A stretch of 64,000 nucleotides of DNA from Angelakisella massiliensis (GCF_900104675.1 NZ_LT629945.1:2222756-2286755); one strand, 5' to 3'. Counted from the first letter of the stretch, positions 17,869 to 27,514 are shown. The notes: generated by a model not told the origin, from the sequence alone. Program-made: numbers and translations.

Positions 17869-18720
17869 TCAAACACGCACCTCTTCCAGCAGCTCTTTCA
17901 TCGTATGAAGATGCTTTAAAGATTTATGGTATCTGCGAATGGATACCATGGTATATAAAGCGTCCAGCAGTGCTATCTGAGCGATACGGGATGATACTGC
18001 TTCCCGCAGATACTGGGTTTCAGCTGTGGTCGTGACCAGACATATATCCGCTAATTGCGTAATGGGACTTTGCAGGTAGCTGGTGATGCACATGGTAACA
18101 GCTCCCGCTTTTTTTGCTGTTTCCAGCGCTTTAATGGTATCTTTTGTCCTGCCCGTATGTGAAATGGCAATAGCCAAGTCTTTCTTGCCCAGCTGTGCCG
18201 CAGAGATCCGCATGATATGTGGGTCCACAGCAAAAAAAGCAGGAAATCCCACCCGCATAAAACGATAATAGACATCTACTGCAATCTGTGCAGAGGTTCC
18301 CACACCATAAAATTCAATTCTATGAGCACTGGAAATTGCTTCACACGCCTGTTCAAAAGCATCCAGATCCAGCATTGACACCGTATCTTCCAAAGCTTTG
18401 CAGCTGGAAGAAAAAACTTTCTTTACAACATCCCCCGGAGCATCATATTGGTTGATTTCACCCAGTGGAATTTCTTCGGGATAAGCGGTAGATCGTGCTA
18501 AATCAATTTTCAGCTCCCGAAAGCCCTTATAACCTACCCTCTGGCAGAATCGCACAATACTGGACTCTGCAACACCTGCCCGTTTTGCGAGCTCTTTAAC
18601 TGGCAAGCGCACAGCTGTGTCAGGATCACTGAGAATGGTCTGGGCGATTTTTTGTTCTGTTTCCAGCATATTAGGCATTAAATTCCCAATTTTCACAAGA
18701 CAATCTATTTTCCGTTCCAT
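17869..18720 (-). CDS. RpiR/MurR-family transcriptional regulator
   Basis: A 283-residue regulator. The N-terminal HTH_6 domain (residues 1-80) includes VRLPVKELAKRAGVAESSIV and FCQRVGYKGFRELK. A C-terminal SIS sugar-phosphate-binding domain (about 115-250) shows GVGTSAQIAVD and ISHTGRTKDTIKALETAK. Such proteins sense phosphosugars. It is divergent from the HAD-ABC importer-GH116 operon and is its likely controller. ATG 18720 is chosen because AGGTGGG lies upstream; an in-frame GTG at 18732 falls inside that site. Confidence 0.9.
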   Translation of the reverse strand: MERKIDCLVKIGNLMPNMLETEQKIAQTILSDPDTAVRLPVKELAKRAGVAESSIVRFCQRVGYKGFRELKIDLARSTAYPEEIPLGEINQYDAPGDVVKKVFSSSCKALEDTVSMLDLDAFEQACEAISSAHRIEFYGVGTSAQIAVDVYYRFMRVGFPAFFAVDPHIMRISAAQLGKKDLAIAISHTGRTKDTIKALETAKKAGAVTMCITSYLQSPITQLADICLVTTTAETQYLREAVSSRIAQIALLDALYTMVSIRRYHKSLKHLHTMKELLEEVRV

Positions 18721-18883
18721 ATTGATTCCCACCTAAAAAACAATATTCCATTCTTAATTGTATTATAAAAATCAATATCCTGAATTTCAAGCAGTTTTTA
18801 CAATGAAAAATTTTTGTAAATGTAAAATTTATATATAATAATTTGTTTAAACCGATAAAAAATAGTAAAATTTTAATTACCCA

Positions 18884-18957
18884 TTGAATTGTTCATAATG
18901 TTATGATAAATTTGTATTGGAACAAAATGCTTCGAAAAATAATATTTTGGAATAAAA
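18884..18957 (+). promoter_or_regulatory. Promoter with two direct-repeat candidate operators before the glycoside operon
   Basis: TTGAAT (18884-18889) and TAAATT (18907-18912) with a 17-base spacer form a plausible promoter. Downstream lie two copies of TTGGAAYAAAA at 18917-18927 and 18947-18957, exactly 30 bases apart (about three helical turns). Their position just after the -10 would suit repression, probably by the divergent RpiR protein. This is inference. Confidence 0.5.
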
Positions 18958-18984
18958 CTCCAAGTAGAAGGTTGGTGTTCTCCT

Positions 18985-19776
18985 GTGGATACAGATGTGA
19001 GGGCGTATGTTTTGGACATGGATGGAACCCTTTATCGAGGTAATGATCCGTTGGATGGCGGGCAACGCCTCCTGGAATGTTTAAGCGGATTACCGTATCT
19101 GTTAATGACCAATTGTCCCCTTCACTCCCCCATATCTCTTTCACAAAAGCTTCTGAAAATGGGAATGAGAGTTGAACCCAATAAAATTGTGACTTCCGGA
19201 CAGTTGGCCATCACCAGCTTAAAGAAAAAGGGAATCAGCAAAATTTTTCTCATCGGCAGCACGGAATTGGAACAACTGGCCGAAAAAGCTGGGTTGGTAA
19301 TATCCGAAGATTCCCCCCAGGCGGTATTGGTTGGATATACAAACCCTGTATCGTCTTTTCATCTGGATGCTGCAGCCGCACACATCCGCAAAGGAGTCGC
19401 CTTCTACTGTACCAATATGGATATGACCATTCCCGATGGGCCGTCCTTCATTCCCCATACTGGCAGCTTGGTGAAGCTTCTGGAAGAGCAAACAGGCAAA
19501 AAAGCCATCAATATCGGCAAACCTTCTTCCAACTTTCTGTCTTATGCTTGTGAGCAGTTCCAGTGTACTCCTGACAGGATCTGCCTGATTGGTGATAATC
19601 TTGAAACTGATATTTTGATGGGGCAGCAATTTGGCTGCACAACATACCTGCTTTTGACCGGTGTGACCTCGCAGGAAGACCTATGCAAAAATCCTGCCAT
19701 CCGCCCAAGTCGTATCTTTCAGGATCTGATGGAACTCATTACATATGAGTTTCCAAAAGAAAATAGAGTCGAATGA
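18985..19776 (+). CDS. HAD-IIA family sugar phosphatase (NagD/AraL-like)
   Basis: A 263-residue HAD phosphatase: motif I LDMDGTLYRG (nucleophile and acid Asp), motif II LLMTN, motif III Lys in NIGKPSSNFL, and motif IV GDNLETDILMG. The large C2A cap between motifs II and III is typical of NagD-type enzymes acting on sugar phosphates. The start is GTG at 18985, the only good candidate before motif I; its AGAAGG site is about 10-13 bases away. First gene of the operon with an importer and three more hydrolases. It may dephosphorylate a product of the imported glycoside. Confidence 0.85.
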   Translation: MDTDVRAYVLDMDGTLYRGNDPLDGGQRLLECLSGLPYLLMTNCPLHSPISLSQKLLKMGMRVEPNKIVTSGQLAITSLKKKGISKIFLIGSTELEQLAEKAGLVISEDSPQAVLVGYTNPVSSFHLDAAAAHIRKGVAFYCTNMDMTIPDGPSFIPHTGSLVKLLEEQTGKKAINIGKPSSNFLSYACEQFQCTPDRICLIGDNLETDILMGQQFGCTTYLLLTGVTSQEDLCKNPAIRPSRIFQDLMELITYEFPKENRVE

Positions 19777-19795
19777 AAAGAAAGGAAGAATTTGT

Positions 19796-21133
19796 ATGAA
19801 AATCTCGATCCGAAAACTTTTCGCGCTGCTATTGTCAATTTGTATGATCCTCTCCTGTTCTGCCTGTGGACAGACTGCCGCCTCCAGTCAGGGCGAGCCG
19901 GCTGCGTCCGGTTCTTCTTCTGCAGATGCAGCAAACTCAGGTGAAGAGATCACGCTATCCATCGCCGTCAACCAAAGTTGGAACAAACCCAATTTTGAAC
20001 CCTTGCTGAAAAAATATGAAGAGCAAAATCCCGGTATTAAATTCGATCTCCAGGTCATTCCTGACGGTCAATTTGATGAGTTGCTGCTCTCCAAACTGCG
20101 TACTGGTGAAGGACCGGATATGGTTCACTATGGCATGACGCAGCTTTTCCAGAAATACAGTGTTGACGAGACACTGGTTCCCCTGGACGACGAAGCCTGG
20201 GTAAAAGATCTCATCAATCCTGACAGCGTCACCGTAAACGGCCATATTTACGGAGCGCCTTCCAACAGCATGGGCGCCATCAGCGGTCTGATCTATAATG
20301 AAAAAATGTTTGAGGAAAACGGTGTAGCTGTCCCCACTACATGGGATGAATTCCTCACCGTGTGCGAAACCTTTAAATCCAAGGGCATCACTCCCATCAT
20401 GATTCCCGGAAAAGATGCCTGGACGATTGGAATGTGGATCTGCACCATGTTCCCCAACGTGATTGTGGATCAGGCACCGGAAATTTATGACAAGATCAAC
20501 ACCCAGGAAGTAAAATATGCTGACATCCCCGGTTTTGCAGACTGCCTGGACAAAATGAAGGAACTGGTGGACAAGGGTTATGTCAACTCCGATTATCTTT
20601 CCACTACAGTGGATATGGGACTTGTCATGCTGATGGAAGAAAAAGCTGCTATGGCTGTCAGCGGCGATTACTGGATTTCCGATGTTTATGCAAAAGATCC
20701 TGAATCCCGTCTGCGGATGGCTCCCCTGCCCGTTGTGGACAATGCTCGGCTCACCTGCGGAACCATCCGTGTTGTCAGCATCTTTAACAGCAGCGAACAC
20801 ATTGATGAATGCAAAAAGTTCCTCAACTTCTTGCAGGAATCTGAGCAGCAGGTAGCTACCAACAGCGACTGGGGTACACTGCCGGCCATGAATGGTGTGG
20901 AAATGGAATTGCCTGCATGGACTCAGGCTGTTAACGACAACTATGTCAGCAAGGGCCAGGTTCCCCTGGAACAGCTGGGAATGCGTCAGTATGTCGGAAC
21001 CGGCGAAATGACCACCCTTACTTATGAAGTCCTTATGGGGAATATGAGTTCACTGGAAGCACTTCAAGAGTGGGATATCTATTATGAGAAGTTGGCCCGG
21101 GAGCAAAAATTCCCCGGCTGGGAAAATAAGTAA
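19796..21133 (+). CDS. Extracellular sugar-binding lipoprotein of an ABC importer
   Basis: A 445-residue solute-binding protein of the family-1 carbohydrate group. Signal peptide MKISIRKLFALLLSICMIL ends in a Cys-containing lipobox region (LSCSACGQ), followed by a Ser/Ala-rich linker. Mature motifs include EEQNPGIKFDLQVIPDG, DMVHYGMT and AMAVSGDYWISD. ATG 19796 has AAAGGAAG upstream; the frame is open earlier but only this start gives a signal peptide. The two permeases follow. No ATPase gene is present, which is common because MsmX-type ATPases serve several importers. Confidence 0.92.
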   Translation: MKISIRKLFALLLSICMILSCSACGQTAASSQGEPAASGSSSADAANSGEEITLSIAVNQSWNKPNFEPLLKKYEEQNPGIKFDLQVIPDGQFDELLLSKLRTGEGPDMVHYGMTQLFQKYSVDETLVPLDDEAWVKDLINPDSVTVNGHIYGAPSNSMGAISGLIYNEKMFEENGVAVPTTWDEFLTVCETFKSKGITPIMIPGKDAWTIGMWICTMFPNVIVDQAPEIYDKINTQEVKYADIPGFADCLDKMKELVDKGYVNSDYLSTTVDMGLVMLMEEKAAMAVSGDYWISDVYAKDPESRLRMAPLPVVDNARLTCGTIRVVSIFNSSEHIDECKKFLNFLQESEQQVATNSDWGTLPAMNGVEMELPAWTQAVNDNYVSKGQVPLEQLGMRQYVGTGEMTTLTYEVLMGNMSSLEALQEWDIYYEKLAREQKFPGWENK

Positions 21134-21145
21134 TTCCCTTTTTCA

Positions 21146-21183
21146 GGGCCTCTGCTCCGTCTGTTTTTTCGGGGCAGAGGCCC
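21146..21183 (+). terminator. Strong hairpin between the binding-protein and permease genes
   Basis: GGGCCTCTGCTCCG pairs with CGGGGCAGAGGCCC (one G-U pair), with a T-rich loop but no T tract after it. More likely an mRNA-stabilising or partial attenuating hairpin that raises binding-protein output than a full terminator. Confidence 0.6.
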
Positions 21184-21222
21184 GCACCCAACACCGTTAA
21201 ACGGAAGAAAGGTGATTTTACC

Positions 21223-22101
21223 ATGAGATCTGCCCTTAAAAAAGCTTATAATCCTTTTTTTCTGATACCTGCTGCTGCCATTTATCTGATTTTCTTTGTA
21301 CTGCCTGTTTTAATGGGATTTATACTCGCCTTTACAGATTGGAACTCCTATACCACTGAACTGCATTTTGTTGGCTTACATAATTTTGTAGAGGCTTTTA
21401 ATCATCGAGTAATCAAAGTCGCCATCAAAAATACGTTGATTTTTGCCATCATCTCTACTTTGGGAAAAAATATCATCGGACTGATGCTGGCGATCTTTTT
21501 TAATGAAAAATTTCGGCTGCGCAATTATGCCAGAACCATCTTTTATGTTCCATCCATTCTCAGCAGTGTTGCCATTGGCCTGATGTTCACTTCCATCCTT
21601 CATCCCTCTGGCTTGCTCAACACAGCTTTAAAGGCGATCGGCTTGGATTTTCTGGCACATGACTGGCTGGTGGAACCTGGTATGGGCATTATCAGTGTTG
21701 CCTTTGTGGAAATTTGGCAATGGGCCGGATATCATATGACCATTTTCCTTGCCGGTTTGCAGGCGATTTCTTCCGACTATTATGAAGCAGCAAGAATAGA
21801 TGGCGCCGGTTGGTGGACCTCGCTGCGGCGCATCACCATTCCTTTGCTGATGCCGGCTTTCAGCGTGAATATTGTTTTATCTCTGATTGGCGGCTTTAAA
21901 GTGTTCGGCCCGGTCTATGTCCTTACCGGAGGAGGCCCCGGATATTCCACCCAAGTGGTCAGCACCTTTGTCTTCAAGGCTTTTGGTGAAGGAAACTGGG
22001 CTTTGGGTAATGCCGCAAATATGATCCTGTTTATTGTTATCGCCATCATCTCCATGACCGTCCTGCGCTATCTCAGAAAGAAGGAGGATGAAATCACATG
22101 A
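21223..22101 (+). CDS. Sugar ABC transporter permease (MalF-type)
   Basis: A 292-residue inner-membrane permease with about six helices, starting FFLIPAAAIYLIFFVLPVLMG. The cytoplasmic EAA loop is YEAARIDGAGWWTSLRRITIPLL. It is the first of the two heterodimer permeases, overlapping the second by four bases (ATGA). AGAAAGGTG precedes the ATG. Confidence 0.93.
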   Translation: MRSALKKAYNPFFLIPAAAIYLIFFVLPVLMGFILAFTDWNSYTTELHFVGLHNFVEAFNHRVIKVAIKNTLIFAIISTLGKNIIGLMLAIFFNEKFRLRNYARTIFYVPSILSSVAIGLMFTSILHPSGLLNTALKAIGLDFLAHDWLVEPGMGIISVAFVEIWQWAGYHMTIFLAGLQAISSDYYEAARIDGAGWWTSLRRITIPLLMPAFSVNIVLSLIGGFKVFGPVYVLTGGGPGYSTQVVSTFVFKAFGEGNWALGNAANMILFIVIAIISMTVLRYLRKKEDEIT

Positions 22102-22928
22102 CATTGTCTCAAAAGAAGCGATTGGAACTCGCCGTCGGTGATTTATGTATCCTTCTGCTTTCTTTGATCATTCTGATTCCTTTGAGCATGGTTCTGTTGG
22201 GTTCCTTTAAAACATCACGGGAAGCAATGGATATGTCCCTCTCTCTGCCTGCTCAATGGATCTGGCAGAACTATGTGGAGGTATTCATCCGGGGAAAACT
22301 CGCCAAGCCCTTTTTGAACAGCATGATCTTTTCCGTGTCCACAGTCGTGCTGAACATCACCATTACATCCATGGCTGCCTTTTATCTTTCCCGTGTTCAG
22401 TCCCGGATGAACAGCATCCTGAATATCTTTTTTACAGTGGGTATGATCTCCCCTCTCGCTATGATCCCCACCATCAAGGTTCTTCAGGCTCTTTCTCTGA
22501 ATAACACCTACCTGGGAGTCATTCTGATCTATACAGCAATGAAAATTCCTTTTTCCATTTTCCTTTTTGTCGGCTTTATCAAAACTGTCCCCAAAGAGAT
22601 GGATGAGGCAGCCATCATTGACGGATGCAACAGCGTACAGCTGTTTTTCCGTATTGTTCTTCCCCTTTTGGTACCGGTAGTGGTAACGGATGCTTTTATC
22701 GTCTTTATGTCGGTGTGGAACGATATCAACATTCCCTTGTACTTCCTCAACAGCACTGAAAAATGGACGATGTCCCTGACCGTATACAACTTCTTTGGAC
22801 AATACTCCCGTGACTGGAATCTGGTATTTGCCAACCTTATCATTACCAGCGTTCCGGTAGTTCTCATGTATATGTTCGGCCAAAAATATATTGTCAAAGG
22901 GCTTACCGCCGGTGCGGTGAAAGGATAA
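22098..22928 (+). CDS. Sugar ABC transporter permease (MalG-type)
   Basis: A 276-residue partner permease. It has LLSLIILIPLSMVLLGSFK near the N-terminus and the EAA loop MDEAAIIDGCNSVQLFFRIVLP. It ends in a KGLTAGAVKG-type tail, usual for CUT1 MalG-like subunits. Translationally coupled to the first permease by ATGA overlap. Confidence 0.93.
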   Translation: MTLSQKKRLELAVGDLCILLLSLIILIPLSMVLLGSFKTSREAMDMSLSLPAQWIWQNYVEVFIRGKLAKPFLNSMIFSVSTVVLNITITSMAAFYLSRVQSRMNSILNIFFTVGMISPLAMIPTIKVLQALSLNNTYLGVILIYTAMKIPFSIFLFVGFIKTVPKEMDEAAIIDGCNSVQLFFRIVLPLLVPVVVTDAFIVFMSVWNDINIPLYFLNSTEKWTMSLTVYNFFGQYSRDWNLVFANLIITSVPVVLMYMFGQKYIVKGLTAGAVKG

Positions 22929-22944
22929 GCAGGAGGAAATTGTC

Positions 22945-25617
22945 ATGGCACCGCAATATCAAAAAGAATCTGCCCAAACCATTCGTTTCCCTCTGGGCGG
23001 AATTGGAACAGGCTGTATTGAACTGGATGGAACAGGCCGGCTGACAGATTGGGAAATTTTTGGTCGTCCCAACAAAAGCGGCCATAATGGATTAAGTCAT
23101 TTTGCCATTAAGGCGGAAAATGCTCCGGGGACACAGGTTTTGGATGCCCGTCTGTTGTGCGGTGATCTTCAAAGTCCCTTCATAGGTGAAGTGGGAAACA
23201 CCTTATATCGGGGATACGGCTTTGGACCGGACAGCTCATTTTTGGGGGGAATGCCCCATTTTGAGGAATGTGTGTTTGAAGATCATTTTCCTTTTGGCAC
23301 ACTTCACTTTCAGGATGCTCATTTTCCAGGGAAAGCTGCTCTTACCACTTTTAATCCCATGATCCCTCTTGACGTAGAAAATTCCAGTCTGCCAGCTGCT
23401 TTCTTTGAAGTTCATATCACAAACAACACCTCACAGCCTGTACGATATACCGTTTGTCTGTCAGTGACAAATCCTGCCCCCAGTGGACAGACCTGGAATC
23501 AGGCCATTGATGAGAACGGCTGTTATCTTGTGGAATTGAAAGACCGTCGTCAGGATGCCGGCATAACAGAAATGGATGTTGGCGAGGTAGTAATTGCCTC
23601 TGTGCAGCCGGAATGCGGCAGTGAAAATGGCGGAAATGTTCAGGAATATTGGTATCGTGGGCACTGGTTTGACAGCCTGAATATGTTCTGGCATGATTTT
23701 ACCAAACCTGGTCCCCTGGTTCCACGGCAATATCATCAGCCATATCACCGGATGGACAGCGCCTCTGTATCCTCCTGGACACTTTTGTCCCCAGGGCAGG
23801 AGGCACAGCTAAAATTCATTATTACCTGGCGATATCCTCATATGTGCAACTACTGGACGAAATTGGAGCCTCAGGATAATGTGGGATGGTATTATGAATC
23901 TGCTGCTGAGGACCAGAAGCATCACTCTTCCCCTTGGTGGAAGCATGATTATGCTGTGCGTTTTTCTTCGGCGGCAGACGCAGCTCATTACTGCGTGAAC
24001 AATTGGGACAGCCTGAAAGAAAAAACCCAGTTGTTTTCCCAAGCATTGTGGGAAACGACATTGCCCCAGGGGATGATCCAGGCCACAGCAGATAATCTGG
24101 CGATTCTGAAATCCCCCACCTGCCTGCGCCTGGAAGATGGGTCCTTTTATGCCTTTGAAGGCTGTCACAGTCATTGCGGAAGCTGCGAAGGCTCCTGTAC
24201 TCATGTATGGAATTACGCCTATGCTCTGGCATTCCTTTTTCCACAGCTGGAACGCTCCATGAGACAGCTGGACTATCACTACTGTATGGATCAATATGGC
24301 GGAATGCATTTTCGTCTTCAATTGCCGCTGGAAGAAGGGAAACTCTCGGATCACCGTCCCTGTGTTGACGGGCAGATGGGAGGCATCATCAAAACTTATC
24401 GGGACTGGAAAATATCCGGTGATCTGGACTGGCTGTGTGCGCTGTGGCCAAAAGTCAAGCGTTCAATGGAATATGCCTGGAGCCCCGATAACCCGGACCG
24501 GTGGGACCCGGACCGCTCCGGCATCATCACCGGAAGACAGCACAATACATTGGACCTTGAATTTTTTGGACCGAACAGTTGGCTTACAGGATTTTATCTG
24601 GCTGCTCTGCAGGCATCGGCTCTGATGGCGGATGCTTTGGGTGATTCTGATTTTGCAGACCTGTGCCGGACCATTTGCGCCAAGGGCAGTAAGTGGGCGG
24701 CAGAAAACCTGTTTAACGGAGAATATTTTATTCAGAAAATTTCTTTGGATGACCCATCCATTCTAAAGGGATATTCCCTGTTCCGTGGAAAGGCAGATGA
24801 CGATCCTGCCAGAATCTATTGGAATCAGGAAACCCATGAGGTAAAATATCAGTTGGGAGACGGATGTGCCATCGATCAGGTGGTGGCAGACTGGCATGCG
24901 CGTATTTGCGGCTTGGAACCAGTATTTGATCCAAATCAGACCCGCAGTGCTTTGACAGCTGTTTTTCGCCATAATCACCGCAGTTCCATGCGGCAATGGC
25001 CTAATCCATGCAGAGTATATGCCCTTAATGACGAAGGAGGCACTGTTCTGTGTTCCTGGCCAGAAGGCGCCAGACGTCCCGCTGTACCTGCACTCTATTC
25101 AGAAGAAGTATGGAGTGGGTGTGAGTATCAATTTGCAGCCCATCTGCTGCTGATGGGACTTACAGAACCGGCGGAACAAGTGGTAAATGCTGTACGTAAA
25201 CGGTATGATGGCCGGGCAAGAAATCCTTTTAGTGAAATGGAATGCGGCAGCAGTTACGCCAGGGCTTTATCCAGCTACACACTGCTTCTGGCTGCTACAG
25301 GCTTTTCTTTCGATGCAGTTACAGCATCCATGGGATTTGCACCCAGATATCCCCTGCCCCTCCGTAGTTTTTGGTGTTTCGGAACAGCATGGGGCAGAGT
25401 AAGCATTACGGAAGAACAACTGATATTACAAGTGTATGATGGTAACTTAAAACTGGCCAGACTGTGTCTCCCCAAAGGCTTTCTTGCTTGTGATATCGTA
25501 CAGGGCGCTGCTTCCCTACGCTGGAATCAACAGGAAGATACCGTATTCTTTGATCATACTTTACAACTGTCCTGCGGAGAATCCATTGTGATTACAATGG
25601 AAAAAGAGGAGGTTTAA
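22945..25617 (+). CDS. GH116-family glycosidase (beta-glucosidase/glucosylceramidase-like)
   Basis: An 890-residue intracellular enzyme with no signal peptide. The N-terminal beta-sandwich starts FPLGGIGTGCIELDGTG, the usual opening of the family. The (alpha/alpha)6 catalytic domain has HNTLDLEFFGPNSWLTG with E539 as candidate nucleophile, and GDGCAIDQVVADW with D644 as candidate acid/base; both placements are by analogy with GBA2 and TxGH116. Known members cleave beta-glucosides, glucosylceramide or xylosides. The importer upstream and phosphoesterases downstream suggest a phosphorylated or phosphodiester glycoside as substrate. Start supported by AGGAGGAAA. Confidence 0.85.
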   Translation: MAPQYQKESAQTIRFPLGGIGTGCIELDGTGRLTDWEIFGRPNKSGHNGLSHFAIKAENAPGTQVLDARLLCGDLQSPFIGEVGNTLYRGYGFGPDSSFLGGMPHFEECVFEDHFPFGTLHFQDAHFPGKAALTTFNPMIPLDVENSSLPAAFFEVHITNNTSQPVRYTVCLSVTNPAPSGQTWNQAIDENGCYLVELKDRRQDAGITEMDVGEVVIASVQPECGSENGGNVQEYWYRGHWFDSLNMFWHDFTKPGPLVPRQYHQPYHRMDSASVSSWTLLSPGQEAQLKFIITWRYPHMCNYWTKLEPQDNVGWYYESAAEDQKHHSSPWWKHDYAVRFSSAADAAHYCVNNWDSLKEKTQLFSQALWETTLPQGMIQATADNLAILKSPTCLRLEDGSFYAFEGCHSHCGSCEGSCTHVWNYAYALAFLFPQLERSMRQLDYHYCMDQYGGMHFRLQLPLEEGKLSDHRPCVDGQMGGIIKTYRDWKISGDLDWLCALWPKVKRSMEYAWSPDNPDRWDPDRSGIITGRQHNTLDLEFFGPNSWLTGFYLAALQASALMADALGDSDFADLCRTICAKGSKWAAENLFNGEYFIQKISLDDPSILKGYSLFRGKADDDPARIYWNQETHEVKYQLGDGCAIDQVVADWHARICGLEPVFDPNQTRSALTAVFRHNHRSSMRQWPNPCRVYALNDEGGTVLCSWPEGARRPAVPALYSEEVWSGCEYQFAAHLLLMGLTEPAEQVVNAVRKRYDGRARNPFSEMECGSSYARALSSYTLLLAATGFSFDAVTASMGFAPRYPLPLRSFWCFGTAWGRVSITEEQLILQVYDGNLKLARLCLPKGFLACDIVQGAASLRWNQQEDTVFFDHTLQLSCGESIVITMEKEEV

Positions 25618-25619
25618 AA

Positions 25620-26525
25620 ATGTATCAAAATCCTTATGAAGAACTGGATTGGGAGAAATCACACTGGCTGCGGGGAAATTTTCACACCCACTGTGGAGCG
25701 AGGCCGGGAGATAACTGCGGAAAGCTCCCCCTGGATGACGTAGCTGCTTGCTATAAAGATTGCGGATATGACTTCCTGGCCATTACCAATCATGACGCTC
25801 TTACCATTTTGCCAAAGGCTGAACCCCATCTTCCTCTGCTATTGGAGGGCTATGAATATAGTTTTGACGGACACATGCTTTGTATCGGCAGTAAAAGCCT
25901 GTCGAAAGATGCTCACGAACAGGCAGCTTCCCTTTGCTGTCAGGAGGGAGGAGTCGTTATTGCCTGCCATCCCCACTGGAAGAGAGAGGATTATTGGACT
26001 GCTGAAAAAATTCTTTCTTACGGGGATATTACAGGGATGGAGGTTTATAACGGCGTTATTTCACGGCTTTCCGGCCGCGGACTGGCTTCCGACACATGGG
26101 ATGAAGTTCTTTCATCAGGACGTTTGATCTGGGGCCTTGCAAATGATGATTTCCACCGATGGTATGACCTTGCCAGATGTTGGAACATGTTTTTTTCCGC
26201 CCCAAATCAATGCGCCATTATAGAAGCTGTGAAAAAAGGCAGGTTTTATGCGTCCACCGGTCTTTATCTCACGGAGCTGAAAATTACCGAGGGACAAATG
26301 CTTTCTCTTTCCGCCGTCCATCACAATGGATTTGAGGAAGAAATGCGGTATGAATTTATCGGCTCCGGTTCAAGAATTCTGTCTGTGAAATACGGTACAT
26401 CAGCTTCGTTGCTGCTGGATTTCGAAGAGCCTTATGTGCGCGTTTGCATTACCGCTCAAAACGGTGCCAAATTATGGACCCAGCCTGTTTATCGGTCTGA
26501 ATTTTTTGAAAGGAATCAATTATGA
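25620..26525 (+). CDS. PHP-domain metal-dependent phosphoesterase
   Basis: A 301-residue protein of the PHP superfamily. Metal ligands are visible in NFHTHCG, TNHDAL, ACHPHW and ANDDFH, the four-motif order of PHP hydrolases. The C-terminal 90 residues (RFYASTGLYLTELK onward) form a beta-rich domain often seen in CehA/McbA-like members. The substrate is unknown; related proteins hydrolyse phosphomonoesters or diesters. The ATG follows the GH116 stop by two bases with GGAGGT upstream, so it is tightly cotranscribed. Confidence 0.87.
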   Translation: MYQNPYEELDWEKSHWLRGNFHTHCGARPGDNCGKLPLDDVAACYKDCGYDFLAITNHDALTILPKAEPHLPLLLEGYEYSFDGHMLCIGSKSLSKDAHEQAASLCCQEGGVVIACHPHWKREDYWTAEKILSYGDITGMEVYNGVISRLSGRGLASDTWDEVLSSGRLIWGLANDDFHRWYDLARCWNMFFSAPNQCAIIEAVKKGRFYASTGLYLTELKITEGQMLSLSAVHHNGFEEEMRYEFIGSGSRILSVKYGTSASLLLDFEEPYVRVCITAQNGAKLWTQPVYRSEFFERNQL

Positions 26526-27514
26526 ACCCTGCCAGCGTAACCTTTGGTATTTTCGCAGATATTCATACCGAAATTATGCCGGATGGCAAAAAAAGATTAG
26601 CTGCATTTCTGGATGCCTGCGAAAAAGAACAGGTGGATTTTATCATTCAGTTAGGAGATTTTTATTATCCCTCCCACAGATCCCCTCTCAAATGCCCTCC
26701 TGAACAAACTCCTGTAAATGTAGCGTACGCGCTTCATGCAGGAAACCTGTCCGAGGGCGAAGAAATTTTTCAACTTTTTCGCAGCTGTCCTATCCCCCAC
26801 TACAGTGTATTGGGCAATCACGATTTGGACTTCTGGAACAAAGAGGAAGCCATTCACGCTTTGGATATGCCTGCGCCTTACTACTCATTTACCGCCAATG
26901 GCTTCCATTTCATCGTATTGGACGGAAACTGGTACCGGGACAGCAGTGGTATCTTTCACCCCTATGACCACGGGGACTATTTTGCCTGTAAAAGCAATGA
27001 ACTTCCCTGGCTGGACCCACAGCAGTTGGATTGGCTGGAAAATGAGCTGAACAAGATTCAAGGGCCAGTGGTGATCTTCTCCCATCAAAGCCTTCATGAT
27101 CAATTGTATGCCATTCATAATCACAACCTCCTGCACCAGCTGCTTCGCCAGAAAGCACAGCGAGATGGAAATTTGGTTGTGTCTATTAACGGTCATAATC
27201 ATATTGATCATATCGTTCAAAAAGATCAGGTCTGGTATTGGAATCTCAACAGTATGTCCAATTGCTGGCTGGGAGAAGATTTTGCCACCGAAAGATATGG
27301 AGCGCAAACAGATAACGCCTATCCCAATGTCCGTTACACCGTTCCCTATCAAGAGCCCCTTTTTGCTATTGCTGTACTGAACAACAATACTTTGGAAATA
27401 ACTGGACGGGAAAGCTGTTTTATAGGTCCTTCCCCTGATGAACTGGGCTTCCCTGCCAACCGTACATTTGCTCCGGTATCCGCAAAAGTCTCCTCTTTTA
27501 CCATATCTGTATAA
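26522..27514 (+). CDS. Calcineurin-like metallophosphoesterase
   Basis: A 330-residue cytosolic metallophosphoesterase. The five family blocks are present: FADIHTE (D-x-H), LGDFYYP (GD), LGNHDLDF (GNHD), FSHQSLHD and NGHNHIDH (GHxH). This set binds two metals and is shared by phosphodiesterases and phosphatases such as GpdQ and CpdA. It overlaps the PHP gene by four bases (ATGA). It is the last gene of the operon. A hairpin of AAAGGCTCC with GGAGCCTTT at about 27538-27583 may be the end of the transcript, though no T tract follows. Confidence 0.9.
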   Translation: MNPASVTFGIFADIHTEIMPDGKKRLAAFLDACEKEQVDFIIQLGDFYYPSHRSPLKCPPEQTPVNVAYALHAGNLSEGEEIFQLFRSCPIPHYSVLGNHDLDFWNKEEAIHALDMPAPYYSFTANGFHFIVLDGNWYRDSSGIFHPYDHGDYFACKSNELPWLDPQQLDWLENELNKIQGPVVIFSHQSLHDQLYAIHNHNLLHQLLRQKAQRDGNLVVSINGHNHIDHIVQKDQVWYWNLNSMSNCWLGEDFATERYGAQTDNAYPNVRYTVPYQEPLFAIAVLNNNTLEITGRESCFIGPSPDELGFPANRTFAPVSAKVSSFTISV

